DNA of 64,000 bases from Streptococcus sp. SK643. Lineage in GTDB: Bacteria; Bacillota; Bacilli; Lactobacillales; Streptococcaceae. Location: contig NZ_AJMM01000008.1 in assembly GCF_000259505.1 (NCBI RefSeq), positions 186,001 through 250,000 on the forward strand, read 5' to 3'. The position numbers and the translations under genes were made by a program. Shown here in pieces: positions 39,422-47,470 of the stretch (position 1 is the first letter of the stretch; every line of letters starts with the position of its first letter). The notes beneath the pieces are model-generated. The model was not told the DNA's origin. It saw nothing but the letters and a program-made list of their open reading frames with translations, and searched no databases.

Positions 39422-39470
39422 AAGAGACGATTGAAAAAGAGGAAATATCCGAATTTTTCAATCGTCTTTT
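39422..39470 (+). terminator. Terminator of the dnaG-rpoD operon
   Basis: GACGATTGAAAAA and TTTTTCAATCGTC pair perfectly (13 bp, extended by A-T and G-T pairs) and T residues follow. Confidence 0.88.
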
Positions 39471-39500
39471 CTTACTTTAGCTGATTTTCATTGAAGAAAA

Positions 39501-39509
39501 TGATATAAT
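39501..39509 (+). promoter_or_regulatory. cpoA promoter, extended -10, adjacent to start codon
   Basis: TGA-TATAAT ends only 7 bases before the cpoA ATG, so transcription should begin at or within a base or two of the A of the start codon. Confidence 0.65.
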
Positions 39510-39516
39510 AGTAGCT

Positions 39517-40560
39517 ATGAATAAAAAGAAATTACGTATCAATATGTTGAGCTCAAGTGAAAAAGTAGCAGGTCAAGGTGTTTCAGGTGCATACCGTGAA
39601 TTAGTTCATCTTCTCCAACGTGATGCAAAAGAAGAATTGATTGTTACAGAAAATCTTCCTATTGAAGCTGATGTGACACATTTTCATACAATTGATTTAC
39701 CTTATTATTTATCTACATTTCAAAAAAGACGTTCAGGTAGAAAAATTGGCTATGTTCATTTTTTACCGGACACTCTGGAGGGAAGTTTAAAAATTCCTTT
39801 TTTCTTAAAAGGAATTGTGAAACGTTACGTTTTTTCTTTTTACAATCGTATGGAACACTTGGTAGTTGTTAATCCTATGTTTATTGAGGATTTAGTAGGT
39901 GCAGGGATTCCACGAGAAAAAATTACCTACATTCCAAACTTTGTAAACAAGGAAAAATGGCATCCGTTACCTGAAAATCAAGTCCTAGAACTTCGAGAGG
40001 AATTAGGTCTTGAAGAGAATCAATTTGTAGTTGTTGGTGCGGGACAAGTCCAAAAACGTAAAGGGATTGACGATTTTATTCAATTGGCCGAAGAATTACC
40101 CCAGGTAACTTTTATTTGGGCCGGAGGTTTTTCTTTTGGTGGTATGACCGATGGTTATGAAAAGTATAAAAAAATTATGGAAAATCCACCAAAGAATCTG
40201 CTCTTTCCAGGTATTGTGTCGCCAGAACGAATGCGTGAGCTATACGCCTTAGCTGACCTTTTCTTACTACCTAGTTACAATGAGTTATTTCCTATGACTA
40301 TTTTAGAAGCAGCCAGTTGTAATGCTCCTATTATGTTGCGTGACTTGGATCTTTACAAGGTTATTCTTGAAGGTAATTATCATGCTACAGCAGATAAAGA
40401 AGAGATGAAACAAGCTATTTTAGAATATCAAGAAAATCCTAAGACTCTGAAAGAGTTGAAGGAAAAGGCTAAGGAGATTTCTAGAGAGTATTCAGAAGAG
40501 CACCTTTTACAAATATGGTTGGACTTTTATGAAAAACAAGCAGCTTTAGGGAGAAAGTAA
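39517..40560 (+). CDS. cpoA: Glycosyltransferase CpoA (glycolipid galactosyltransferase)
   Basis: The 347-aa GT4-family protein closely resembles pneumococcal CpoA, which adds galactose to glucosyl-diacylglycerol and whose mutation gives piperacillin resistance. Family features include the GYVHFLPDTLEGS acceptor region, VGAGQVQKRKGIDDF and the donor-site motif PSYNELFPMTILEAAS. No Shine-Dalgarno sequence lies before ATG 39517, and the promoter -10 is 7 bases away, so the mRNA is probably leaderless. The next gene, 15 bases downstream, makes its substrate. Confidence 0.87.
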   Translation: MNKKKLRINMLSSSEKVAGQGVSGAYRELVHLLQRDAKEELIVTENLPIEADVTHFHTIDLPYYLSTFQKRRSGRKIGYVHFLPDTLEGSLKIPFFLKGIVKRYVFSFYNRMEHLVVVNPMFIEDLVGAGIPREKITYIPNFVNKEKWHPLPENQVLELREELGLEENQFVVVGAGQVQKRKGIDDFIQLAEELPQVTFIWAGGFSFGGMTDGYEKYKKIMENPPKNLLFPGIVSPERMRELYALADLFLLPSYNELFPMTILEAASCNAPIMLRDLDLYKVILEGNYHATADKEEMKQAILEYQENPKTLKELKEKAKEISREYSEEHLLQIWLDFYEKQAALGRK

Positions 40561-40575
40561 GAAGTGAGGTAATCT

Positions 40576-41898
40576 ATGCGAATTGGTTTATTTACAGATA
40601 CCTATTTTCCTCAAGTTTCAGGTGTTGCAACCAGTATTCGAACCTTGAAAATGGAATTAGAAAAGGAAGGTCACTCAGTCTTTATTTTTACTACGACTGA
40701 TAAAGATGTCAATCGATATGAAGATTGGCAAATTATTCGAATACCGAGTGTCCCTTTCTTTGCATTTAAAGATAGACGTTTTGCTTATCGAGGTTTTAGC
40801 AAGGCTCTTGAAATTGCTAGGCAATACCAATTAGATATTATACATACACAGACAGAATTTTCTCTAGGTTTATTAGGGATTTGGATTGCAAGAGAACTAA
40901 AAATACCTGTAATTCATACCTATCATACTCAGTATGAGGACTATGTTCACTATATCGCCAAAGGTTTATTGATTCGTCCGAGTATGGTTAAGTATTTGGT
41001 CAGAGGATTTTTGCATGATGTTGATGGCGTGATTTGTCCAAGTGAGATTGTTTGTGATTTACTGTCTGACTATAAGGTCAATGTTGAAAAAAGAGTCATT
41101 CCTACAGGCATCGAGTTGGCAAAATTTGAACGCCCTGAAATCAAGAAAGAACATCTGAATGACTTACGTAGGACATTAGGCATTCATCCTAATGAAAAAA
41201 TGTTGTTGAGCCTTTCTAGAATTTCTTATGAAAAAAATATTCAAGCAGTTCTAAAATCCTTTGCAGAAGTTTTAAAAGAAGAAAACCAGGTAAAACTGGT
41301 TGTGGCTGGTGATGGTCCATACCTTGATAGTTTAAAAGAGCAGGCTTTAGAATTAGAAATTCAAGATTCTGTGATTTTTACAGGTATGATTGCTCCTAGT
41401 GAAACAGCCCTTTACTATAAGGCAGCAGATTTCTTTATTTCAGCATCTACAAGTGAGACTCAAGGTTTAACATTTTTGGAAAGCATAGCAAGTGGTACCC
41501 CTGTTATTGCTCATGGCAATCCCTATTTAGATAACTTGATCAATGATAAGATGTTTGGTACCTTGTATTATGTAGATAGTGATTTAGCAGGAGCAATTTT
41601 AGAAGCATTGTTAGTCACACCTGATATGAATCAACTTAAATTGGCTGATAAGTTATATGAGATTTCTGCGGAGAACTTCGGAAAACGGGTTCATGAATTT
41701 TACTTGGATGCTATCATATCGAATAATTTTCAAAAGGAATTGGCTAAAGAAGATACAGTCGGCAAGCGAATTTTTAAGACAGTTTTATACTTGCCACAGA
41801 AAGTTGTTGCAGTACCCGTTAAAGGTTCAAGACGGATGTTAAAGACCTCTAAAACAAAGTTAAAAAAGATTAAAGACTACTGGAAAGAAGTAGATTGA
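40576..41898 (+). CDS. Alpha-monoglucosyldiacylglycerol synthase (GT4)
   Basis: The 440-aa GT4 enzyme has the N-terminal MRIGLFTDTYFPQVSGVATS, typical of glucosyl-diacylglycerol synthases, and the donor-site motif SETQGLTFLESIASGTPVIA. It should add glucose to diacylglycerol at the inner membrane face, making the acceptor for CpoA and the lipid anchor pathway of lipoteichoic acid. A basic C-terminal tail (KTSKTKLKKIKDYW) may bind membranes. GAAGTGAGG precedes the ATG. Confidence 0.87.
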   Translation: MRIGLFTDTYFPQVSGVATSIRTLKMELEKEGHSVFIFTTTDKDVNRYEDWQIIRIPSVPFFAFKDRRFAYRGFSKALEIARQYQLDIIHTQTEFSLGLLGIWIARELKIPVIHTYHTQYEDYVHYIAKGLLIRPSMVKYLVRGFLHDVDGVICPSEIVCDLLSDYKVNVEKRVIPTGIELAKFERPEIKKEHLNDLRRTLGIHPNEKMLLSLSRISYEKNIQAVLKSFAEVLKEENQVKLVVAGDGPYLDSLKEQALELEIQDSVIFTGMIAPSETALYYKAADFFISASTSETQGLTFLESIASGTPVIAHGNPYLDNLINDKMFGTLYYVDSDLAGAILEALLVTPDMNQLKLADKLYEISAENFGKRVHEFYLDAIISNNFQKELAKEDTVGKRIFKTVLYLPQKVVAVPVKGSRRMLKTSKTKLKKIKDYWKEVD

Positions 41899-41913
41899 TA
41901 GGAGGAAATTGAG

Positions 41914-42102
41914 ATGAAAAAATTAATGCGAAGTGGTAGTGATAAGATGCTCGGCGGTGTGTGTGCAGGTGTTGCACATTATTTCGATATGGATCCAACC
42001 ATTGTACGAGTAATTTGGGGTGTCCTAGCACTATTTTATGGTGTCAGTATATTGGCTTATATTATCTTATTGATTGTTGCACCAGTCTCATCTGACTATT
42101 GA
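41914..42102 (+). CDS. PspC-domain small membrane protein
   Basis: The 62-aa protein is a PspC (phage-shock protein C) domain: KLMRSGSDKMLGGVCAGVAHY followed by DPTIVRVIW and one or two membrane segments. In enterobacteria PspC senses envelope stress, but free-standing copies in Firmicutes are not well characterised. AGGAGG precedes the ATG. It lies 15 bases after the glucolipid synthase and is probably cotranscribed. Confidence 0.85.
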   Translation: MKKLMRSGSDKMLGGVCAGVAHYFDMDPTIVRVIWGVLALFYGVSILAYIILLIVAPVSSDY

Positions 42103-42160
42103 AAACTAGAATAATTCGTGCTAAGATAATAGAAAATAGAATGTTAATAAGGAGTATGAA

Positions 42161-42295
42161 ATGGCTTTTGGTGATAATGGAAACCGTAAAAAAACAATGT
42201 TTGAAAAATTAACGTTATTGATTGTGTTTATTATGTTGGTTGCAAGTTTACTTGGGATCTTTGCAACTGCAATTGGTGCCTTGAGTAATCTATAA
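42161..42295 (+). CDS. DUF4044-family 44-aa membrane micro-protein
   Basis: An AAGGAG-led ATG opens a 44-codon frame, beginning MAFGDNGNRKKTMFEKLT and followed by one hydrophobic helix (about residues 18-40) ending GALSNL. The basic N terminus and single helix match the DUF4044 family of lactic acid bacteria. The function is unknown. It stands between the PspC gene and a small terminator, upstream of obgE. I recall a close pneumococcal homologue at the same place, so it is a real gene. Confidence 0.8.
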   Translation: MAFGDNGNRKKTMFEKLTLLIVFIMLVASLLGIFATAIGALSNL

Positions 42296-42324
42296 GTTGG
42301 ATTACTTATAAATAATTTTTGTGA

Positions 42325-42347
42325 CTGGGTTTTCCCAGCCCTTTTTT
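42325..42347 (+). terminator. Short terminator before obgE
   Basis: CTGGG-TTTT-CCCAG has only 5 base pairs, but a run of six T residues follows. It may allow read-through into obgE. Confidence 0.6.
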
Positions 42348-42364
42348 AAAGTGAGAAGAAAAAA

Positions 42365-43675
42365 ATGAGTATGTTTTTAGATACAGCCAAGATTAAGGTC
42401 AAGGCTGGTAATGGTGGCGATGGTATGGTTGCCTTTCGCCGTGAAAAATATGTCCCTAATGGCGGTCCTTGGGGTGGTGATGGTGGTCGTGGAGGCAATG
42501 TGGTCTTCGTTGTAGACGAAGGATTACGTACCTTGATGGATTTCCGCTACAATCGTCATTTCAAGGCTGATTCTGGTGAAAAAGGAATGACCAAAGGGAT
42601 GCATGGTCGTGGTGCCGAGGATCTTAGAGTTCGAGTGCCACAAGGTACGACTGTTCGTGATGCTGAGACAGGCAAGGTCTTGACAGATTTGATTGAACAT
42701 GGGCAAGAGTTTATTGTAGCCCACGGTGGTCGTGGTGGACGTGGAAATATCCGCTTTGCGACACCAAAAAATCCTGCACCTGAAATCTCTGAAAATGGAG
42801 AACCAGGTCAGGAGCGTGAGTTACAATTGGAACTAAAAATCTTGGCAGATGTCGGTTTAGTAGGTTTCCCATCTGTTGGGAAATCAACCCTTTTAAGTGT
42901 TATCACATCCGCTAAACCAAAAATTGGTGCCTACCACTTTACGACTATTGTGCCAAATCTAGGTATGGTTCGTACCCAATCAGGTGAATCCTTTGCAGTA
43001 GCTGACTTGCCAGGTTTGATTGAAGGGGCTAGTCAAGGTGTTGGTTTGGGAACTCAGTTCCTCCGTCACATTGAGCGTACCCGTGTCATCCTTCATATTA
43101 TTGATATGTCAGCTAGCGAAGGGCGTGATCCTTATGAAGATTATCTTGCTATTAATAAGGAATTAGAGTCATACAATCTTCGATTAATGGAACGTCCTCA
43201 AATCATTGTAGCTAATAAAATGGATATGCCTGAAAGTCAGGAAAATCTAGCAGCATTCAAGAAAAAACTTTCTGAAAACTTTGATGAATTTGAAGAATTA
43301 CCTGCTATTTTCCCTATTTCTGGTTTGACCAAGCAAGGTTTGGCAACACTTCTAGATGCAACAGCTGAATTGCTAGATAAAACTCCAGAATTTCTTCTTT
43401 ATGATGAGTCTGATATGGAAGAAGAAGTATATTACGGATTTGATGAAGAAGAAAAGGCCTTTGAAATCAGCCGTGATGATGATGCTACTTGGGTACTTTC
43501 AGGTGAAAAACTCATTAAACTCTTTAACATGACCAATTTTGATCGTGACGAATCCGTGATGAAATTTGCTCGTCAGTTACGTGGTATGGGTGTTGATGAA
43601 GCCCTTCGTGCGCGGGGAGCTAAAGATGGTGATCTAGTTAGAATTGGTAAGTTTGAGTTTGAATTTGTTGATTAG
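42365..43675 (+). CDS. obgE: GTPase ObgE/CgtA
   Basis: The 436-aa GTPase acts in late assembly of the 50S ribosomal subunit and stress control. The order is the glycine-rich Obg domain ([24 protein letters not shown]; about 1-158), the G domain with [22 protein letters not shown], and the C-terminal OCT domain (about 360-436). GTGAGAAG lies before the ATG. A 51-codon gene follows 9 bases downstream. Confidence 0.96.
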   Translation: MSMFLDTAKIKVKAGNGGDGMVAFRREKYVPNGGPWGGDGGRGGNVVFVVDEGLRTLMDFRYNRHFKADSGEKGMTKGMHGRGAEDLRVRVPQGTTVRDAETGKVLTDLIEHGQEFIVAHGGRGGRGNIRFATPKNPAPEISENGEPGQERELQLELKILADVGLVGFPSVGKSTLLSVITSAKPKIGAYHFTTIVPNLGMVRTQSGESFAVADLPGLIEGASQGVGLGTQFLRHIERTRVILHIIDMSASEGRDPYEDYLAINKELESYNLRLMERPQIIVANKMDMPESQENLAAFKKKLSENFDEFEELPAIFPISGLTKQGLATLLDATAELLDKTPEFLLYDESDMEEEVYYGFDEEEKAFEISRDDDATWVLSGEKLIKLFNMTNFDRDESVMKFARQLRGMGVDEALRARGAKDGDLVRIGKFEFEFVD

Positions 43676-43684
43676 GAGAATAAC

Positions 43685-43840
43685 ATGGGAGATAAACCGA
43701 TATCTTTTCGTGATGCTGATGGTAATTTTGTTTCAGCAGCAGATGTTTGGAATGAAAAAAAATTAGAAGAATTGTTTAATCGTCTCAATCCTAATCGTGC
43801 TCTTAGATTAGCTCGAACAAAACAAGAAAATCAATCTTAG
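43685..43840 (+). CDS. Conserved streptococcal 51-aa protein downstream of obgE
   Basis: TAGGAGAATAAC before ATG 43685 begins a 51-codon frame opening MGDKPISFRDADGNFVSAAD and containing VWNEKKLEELFNRLNP. It is soluble and charged, without membrane segment or known domain. I recall a nearly identical pneumococcal protein at the same place, which supports reality. It ends just before a terminator. The function is unknown, and cotranscription with obgE suggests a ribosome-linked role only weakly. Confidence 0.8.
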   Translation: MGDKPISFRDADGNFVSAADVWNEKKLEELFNRLNPNRALRLARTKQENQS

Positions 43841-43854
43841 TTAAGAAGATAGAG

Positions 43855-43887
43855 ATACCCGTGTCAGTCTAGACACGGGTATTTATT
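43855..43887. terminator. Bidirectional terminator between obgE unit and argR
   Basis: ATACCCGTGTC and GACACGGGTAT form a perfect 11-bp stem with a 6-base loop, with T-rich sequence downstream on the plus side. Confidence 0.88.
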
Positions 43888-43888
43888 A

Positions 43889-44359
43889 TTATTCATCAAA
43901 GAAGAAAGGTGGAGCGAATTTTTTAAGTTCATTAAAACAATTTTGAGCCGCGTCAGCGTCTTCACAGATAATTAGGCAAACATCATCTCCACAAAGTGTT
44001 GCAATAGAATCAGGGAAATTTAGAGAATCAATAATAGAGCCAAATGAATGAGCCAAGCCAGGTAGGGTTTTTAATAGGACTTGGTGTTGAACTGGACGCA
44101 TTAAAACAAGGCCATCTTCCATGAAGATTTCAAGGCGCTTTTCCCATTTTGAGGTTGATCCAGTATTAAGTACGTAGTAAGAATTATCTTCTTCTCTTAC
44201 TTTAGATAAATTCATACTCTTAATATCTCGTGAGAGAGTAGCTTGTGTAACTTGAATATTATTATCAGCAAGAAGAGACTGTAACTCAGCTTGAGTATGT
44301 ATTTTAGTTTTGCTAACTAGAGCCCGAATAAGTTGATGTCTGTGTTCTGATTTATTCAT
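43889..44359 (-). CDS. argR: ArgR-family arginine repressor
   Basis: The 156-aa protein has the N-terminal winged helix (KTKIHTQAELQSLL, VTQATLSRDIKSMNLSKV) and the C-terminal arginine-binding oligomerisation domain (LPGLAHSFGSIIDSL, TLCGDDVCLII). Streptococci carry several paralogues; the position beside pepX matches the one I recall as ArgR1 in pneumococcus, which works with AhrC on arginine genes. Its ribosome site AAAAGGAG lies inside the last codons of the decayed pepX copy. Confidence 0.9.
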   Translation of the reverse strand: MNKSEHRHQLIRALVSKTKIHTQAELQSLLADNNIQVTQATLSRDIKSMNLSKVREEDNSYYVLNTGSTSKWEKRLEIFMEDGLVLMRPVQHQVLLKTLPGLAHSFGSIIDSLNFPDSIATLCGDDVCLIICEDADAAQNCFNELKKFAPPFFFDE

Positions 44360-44370
44360 AAAGTGTTTAC

Positions 44371-44893
44371 TCCTTTTGACAAGGTAAAGTAAGCATGGAC
44401 TGAGCGAGATCGACAGTCAGGTGGTAAGCGGTATTGTCACGTATTGTCATTTCAAAGTCAGTTGTGTAAAGGACCAATCTGATATTATATCCTTCTTCTA
44501 ACTTGTAAATAATTGGTTGCAGTTCTAAATGGATATCTATCTATTTAGCTGCGTGGATGTCCTCAATTGTTAGCAAATCCTGTCAATTTTGCAAATTAAG
44601 GTAGTCTTTTGTCACGACTTGTTATGTAATTGCACTAGATTACAATTTACTGGGGTTGTCCAACATATGGTATTGAACATTATCGATAGTCCTTCCAGAC
44701 TGAACTGTTGGATAGGGTTGTTGATTTTTTGTCCAAGTTCAAGCAGGCGGATTATCATAATTTCTTATTTGGTCTTGATTTGATACAAGATTTATGTTTA
44801 GTTCGACTATCATGTGGAAATATTTGATTCTAGGAAAGCAAATGATCATGTGATTGACTTTTCTTTGGAATATTTCCGTATTGAAAGTCTGAT
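44371..44893 (-). pseudogene. Decayed duplicate of the pepX 3' end
   Basis: This segment aligns with 44901-45420, the C-terminal coding part of pepX, at a constant offset of 530 bases through most of its length. In the matching minus-strand frame the last 57 codons share 44 identical residues with PepX (IDIHLELQP..., [26 protein letters not shown]). An in-frame TAG replaces the codon before that block, and further changes disrupt the rest. It carries no start or ribosome site and is not expected to make protein. It ends at its own TAA beside argR. Confidence 0.88.
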
Positions 44894-44896
44894 ATA

Positions 44897-47179
44897 TTAT
44901 ACCTTTTGACAAGGTAGGATAAGAGTAGACTGTTCAAGATCAACAGTCAGGTGGTAAGCGGTATTGTCACGTATGGTGATTTCAAAGTCAGTAGTATAGA
45001 GGACTAAACGGAGAGTGTCTCCTTCTTTTAACTTGTAAATAGTTGGTTGCAGTTCAAACTGGATATCCATCCATTGATCTGCAGTTATATTCTCTACTAA
45101 CAGTAAATCATTTCTATTCTGTAAGTTGAGGTAGCCTTTTGTCACGACTCGTTGTTCATTTTCACGAAATGGCAATTCACAGAGATTTTCCAGCATATGA
45201 TAGCGACCGTTGTCAATGGTTTTAGCACTTAAAATAGCTGGATAAGGTTGTAGGTATTTCTTTTGACCAAGTTCCAGTAGTTGAGCAGATAAAATACCTT
45301 TGTTTGTGCTGGATTTGATGCGAAGATTTAGCTGAGCTCGACCGTTCAAGTGAAGATCTTTAGTCACAGGAAGGTCAAGTGTAATTTGGTTTGCTTTCCC
45401 TTGATAAAGTTCCGTATTGAAGGTCTGGTATGTCTTACCATAACGCTCAAAATCCTTATCTGAGTACTGGTTTTGAATAACTTGCTCTTCTTGACCAAGT
45501 GCGAAGGTTTCAAAGTTATCTTGCTCACCGAAGGTATCAAGTGATAGCCAAGTCTGAGGAGCGGTATTATCCTGCCAGATAACAGTAGGAAGTTGATAAT
45601 CCGTTTCCTGTCCCAATAATTTCTTAGCCAATAAGGCATTCATGGACTCACGGAAATCAATGGATTGCCAGTTATTCATGTACACATGGGCACCATTATG
45701 GAAAAAGAGATGCTTGTTTATATGAGCAGGAAGGGCGTGAAACATCTGGTAAACATGAAGTGGTTTGACATTCCAATCCTGAGAACCATGAGTAAAGACA
45801 ACATCAGCATTTACCTTATGGGCATTGAGCAGATAGTTACGGTCATGCCAAAACTGATTGTAGTCACCAGATTTGCGATCTAACTGCTCTTTTACTTTTT
45901 CTAAGTCAGCTTGGTGAGGCTCATTACCACGGATATAGTCACCAGCCAAGAGATTACGAGAGTAGGTTAGTTCAGCAAGGGAGTCAAAGTCCTCACCTGG
46001 ATAACCACCTGGGCTAGTTACTAGACCGTTTTCACGGTAGTAGTTGTACCACGAAGAAATACCAGCCTCGGCAATAATAACCTCTAAACCATCTACACCT
46101 GTAGTCGCAAGACCATTGGACATGGTGCCTAGATAGGAAAGTCCAGTTGTAGCTACTTTTCCGTTTGACCAGTCAGCCTTGACTTGACGTTGGCGCGTGT
46201 GGTCAGTGAAGGCACGACAACGACCATTAAGCCAGTCGATGACATTTTTATAAGCCTCAATTTGCTGGTAGTCCCCGTTAGTCATGAAACCAGTAGAGTC
46301 TTTGGTACCGACACCTGAAACATAGAGATTGGCAAAACCTCGTGGAAGGAAGTAGTCGTTGAGTGTATAGCTAGAGTTGATGTGCGTTAGCTTTTCCTCA
46401 GCTTCTGCCACAAGCTCAGCTTGACCATGAGGTTGGACGAAATTTAATTGAGGTTCTTCTAGATCAATCTTGTGTGCAGGTTTAACCTCAAGCTCGCCCT
46501 CCATCTTGTAAAGAGCTTTGTCGCTAGCTTTGTCATTTGTTCCCTGATGATAGGGACTGGCTGTCATGATAGCAGGGATTTGCCCATCAAAACGAGGCCG
46601 AATAATGCTGACCTTGACTAGGTCTGGAAGACCTTTTTGGTCAGTATCGACACGAGACTCAACGTAAACGACTTCTCGAATGATATCATGGCTAGAAAAA
46701 GTAGCCAAACTCTTGCCGTTAAAGTAGTGATAGTCATTATCCTCAGGAATAAGACCGTCACTGACAAGTTGGTCGATAAGATTATTTCCCTTTTTGGTAC
46801 GAGTATTGAGCAACTGATAGAGATTTTCAATCAAGTCACCATATACAATAGGAAATCCAGTCTCTTTACGAAAAACATCACTGTCTTCAAAGTCAATCAA
46901 GTAAGAAAAACCTAAGAGTTGAAAGGCTACAGTATAGAAAATATCTGCAGTCAAATCCTTTTCTGACTGAAAAAAAGTCAGTAAGTCAGTTTCTTTATCA
47001 ACTGCTAAACTGGACAGAGGATAGGTACTATCTTTATAATTAAAAAAGAAACGAATAAGAAACGCTTCAAGCATTTTTTTATTTGTAATGTTGACTGGAA
47101 AATTAAATCCATACTTTTTTAATTCAAAGATGATTGTATCTCTAGGTAGCGTAAAATAGCTAAATTGATTAAAACGCAT
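44897..47179 (-). CDS. pepX: X-prolyl dipeptidyl aminopeptidase
   Basis: PepX removes X-Pro dipeptides from peptides in the cytoplasm. The 760-aa protein has an N-terminal helical dimer domain, an alpha/beta-hydrolase core with the triad Ser348 (GLSYLG), Asp468 (GSQDWN) and His498 (HNGAHVY), the same numbers as in the Lactococcus enzyme, and a C-terminal beta-sandwich. AGGAGG precedes the ATG. It diverges from dnaE. A decayed second copy of its 3' end follows its stop. Confidence 0.96.
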   Translation of the reverse strand: MRFNQFSYFTLPRDTIIFELKKYGFNFPVNITNKKMLEAFLIRFFFNYKDSTYPLSSLAVDKETDLLTFFQSEKDLTADIFYTVAFQLLGFSYLIDFEDSDVFRKETGFPIVYGDLIENLYQLLNTRTKKGNNLIDQLVSDGLIPEDNDYHYFNGKSLATFSSHDIIREVVYVESRVDTDQKGLPDLVKVSIIRPRFDGQIPAIMTASPYHQGTNDKASDKALYKMEGELEVKPAHKIDLEEPQLNFVQPHGQAELVAEAEEKLTHINSSYTLNDYFLPRGFANLYVSGVGTKDSTGFMTNGDYQQIEAYKNVIDWLNGRCRAFTDHTRQRQVKADWSNGKVATTGLSYLGTMSNGLATTGVDGLEVIIAEAGISSWYNYYRENGLVTSPGGYPGEDFDSLAELTYSRNLLAGDYIRGNEPHQADLEKVKEQLDRKSGDYNQFWHDRNYLLNAHKVNADVVFTHGSQDWNVKPLHVYQMFHALPAHINKHLFFHNGAHVYMNNWQSIDFRESMNALLAKKLLGQETDYQLPTVIWQDNTAPQTWLSLDTFGEQDNFETFALGQEEQVIQNQYSDKDFERYGKTYQTFNTELYQGKANQITLDLPVTKDLHLNGRAQLNLRIKSSTNKGILSAQLLELGQKKYLQPYPAILSAKTIDNGRYHMLENLCELPFRENEQRVVTKGYLNLQNRNDLLLVENITADQWMDIQFELQPTIYKLKEGDTLRLVLYTTDFEITIRDNTAYHLTVDLEQSTLILPCQKV

Positions 47180-47208
47180 AAAACCTCCTATTAATGAAAT
47201 ATATTAAG

Positions 47209-47220
47209 GTTATTATATCA
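47209..47220 (-). promoter_or_regulatory. pepX promoter, extended -10
   Basis: On the minus strand TGA-TATAAT (TATAAT at 47212-47217) lies about 35 bases before the pepX ATG. Confidence 0.5.
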
Positions 47221-47427
47221 AAAAATAGAGAGAAAAGAAACTATAAAAGTTCATAGAAATTATAATAAATAAAAATAAGTATTTATAAAAAAACATGTAA
47301 AATGATAAGCTTAAATACAAAAATATTAGTGATACTTTTGATAATCGTGCAAGGATTGTCTAGTCAACTAGGATTTGAGTTATTAAACATTAAAGCATCA
47401 GTAATACTAATAGAAATTTAAAGAAAA

Positions 47428-47436
47428 TGGTATAAT
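47428..47436 (+). promoter_or_regulatory. dnaE promoter, extended -10
   Basis: TGG-TATAAT lies 34 bases before the TTG start of dnaE. Confidence 0.6.
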
Positions 47437-47470
47437 ATAGTGAGAACGAACGATAGAGGAGAAGTGTAAA

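Noticed and set aside
44589..44783. 64-aa plus-strand open frame in the pepX remnant
   Set aside because: It is antisense to the decayed pepX copy, which explains the sequence.
47302..47421. 39-codon hydrophobic frame (MISLNTKILVILLIIVQGLSS, cut at 20: begins MISLNTKILVILLIIVQG) between pepX and dnaE
   Set aside because: No Shine-Dalgarno sequence precedes the ATG, the region is AT-rich, and the frame runs up to the dnaE -10. Most likely chance.
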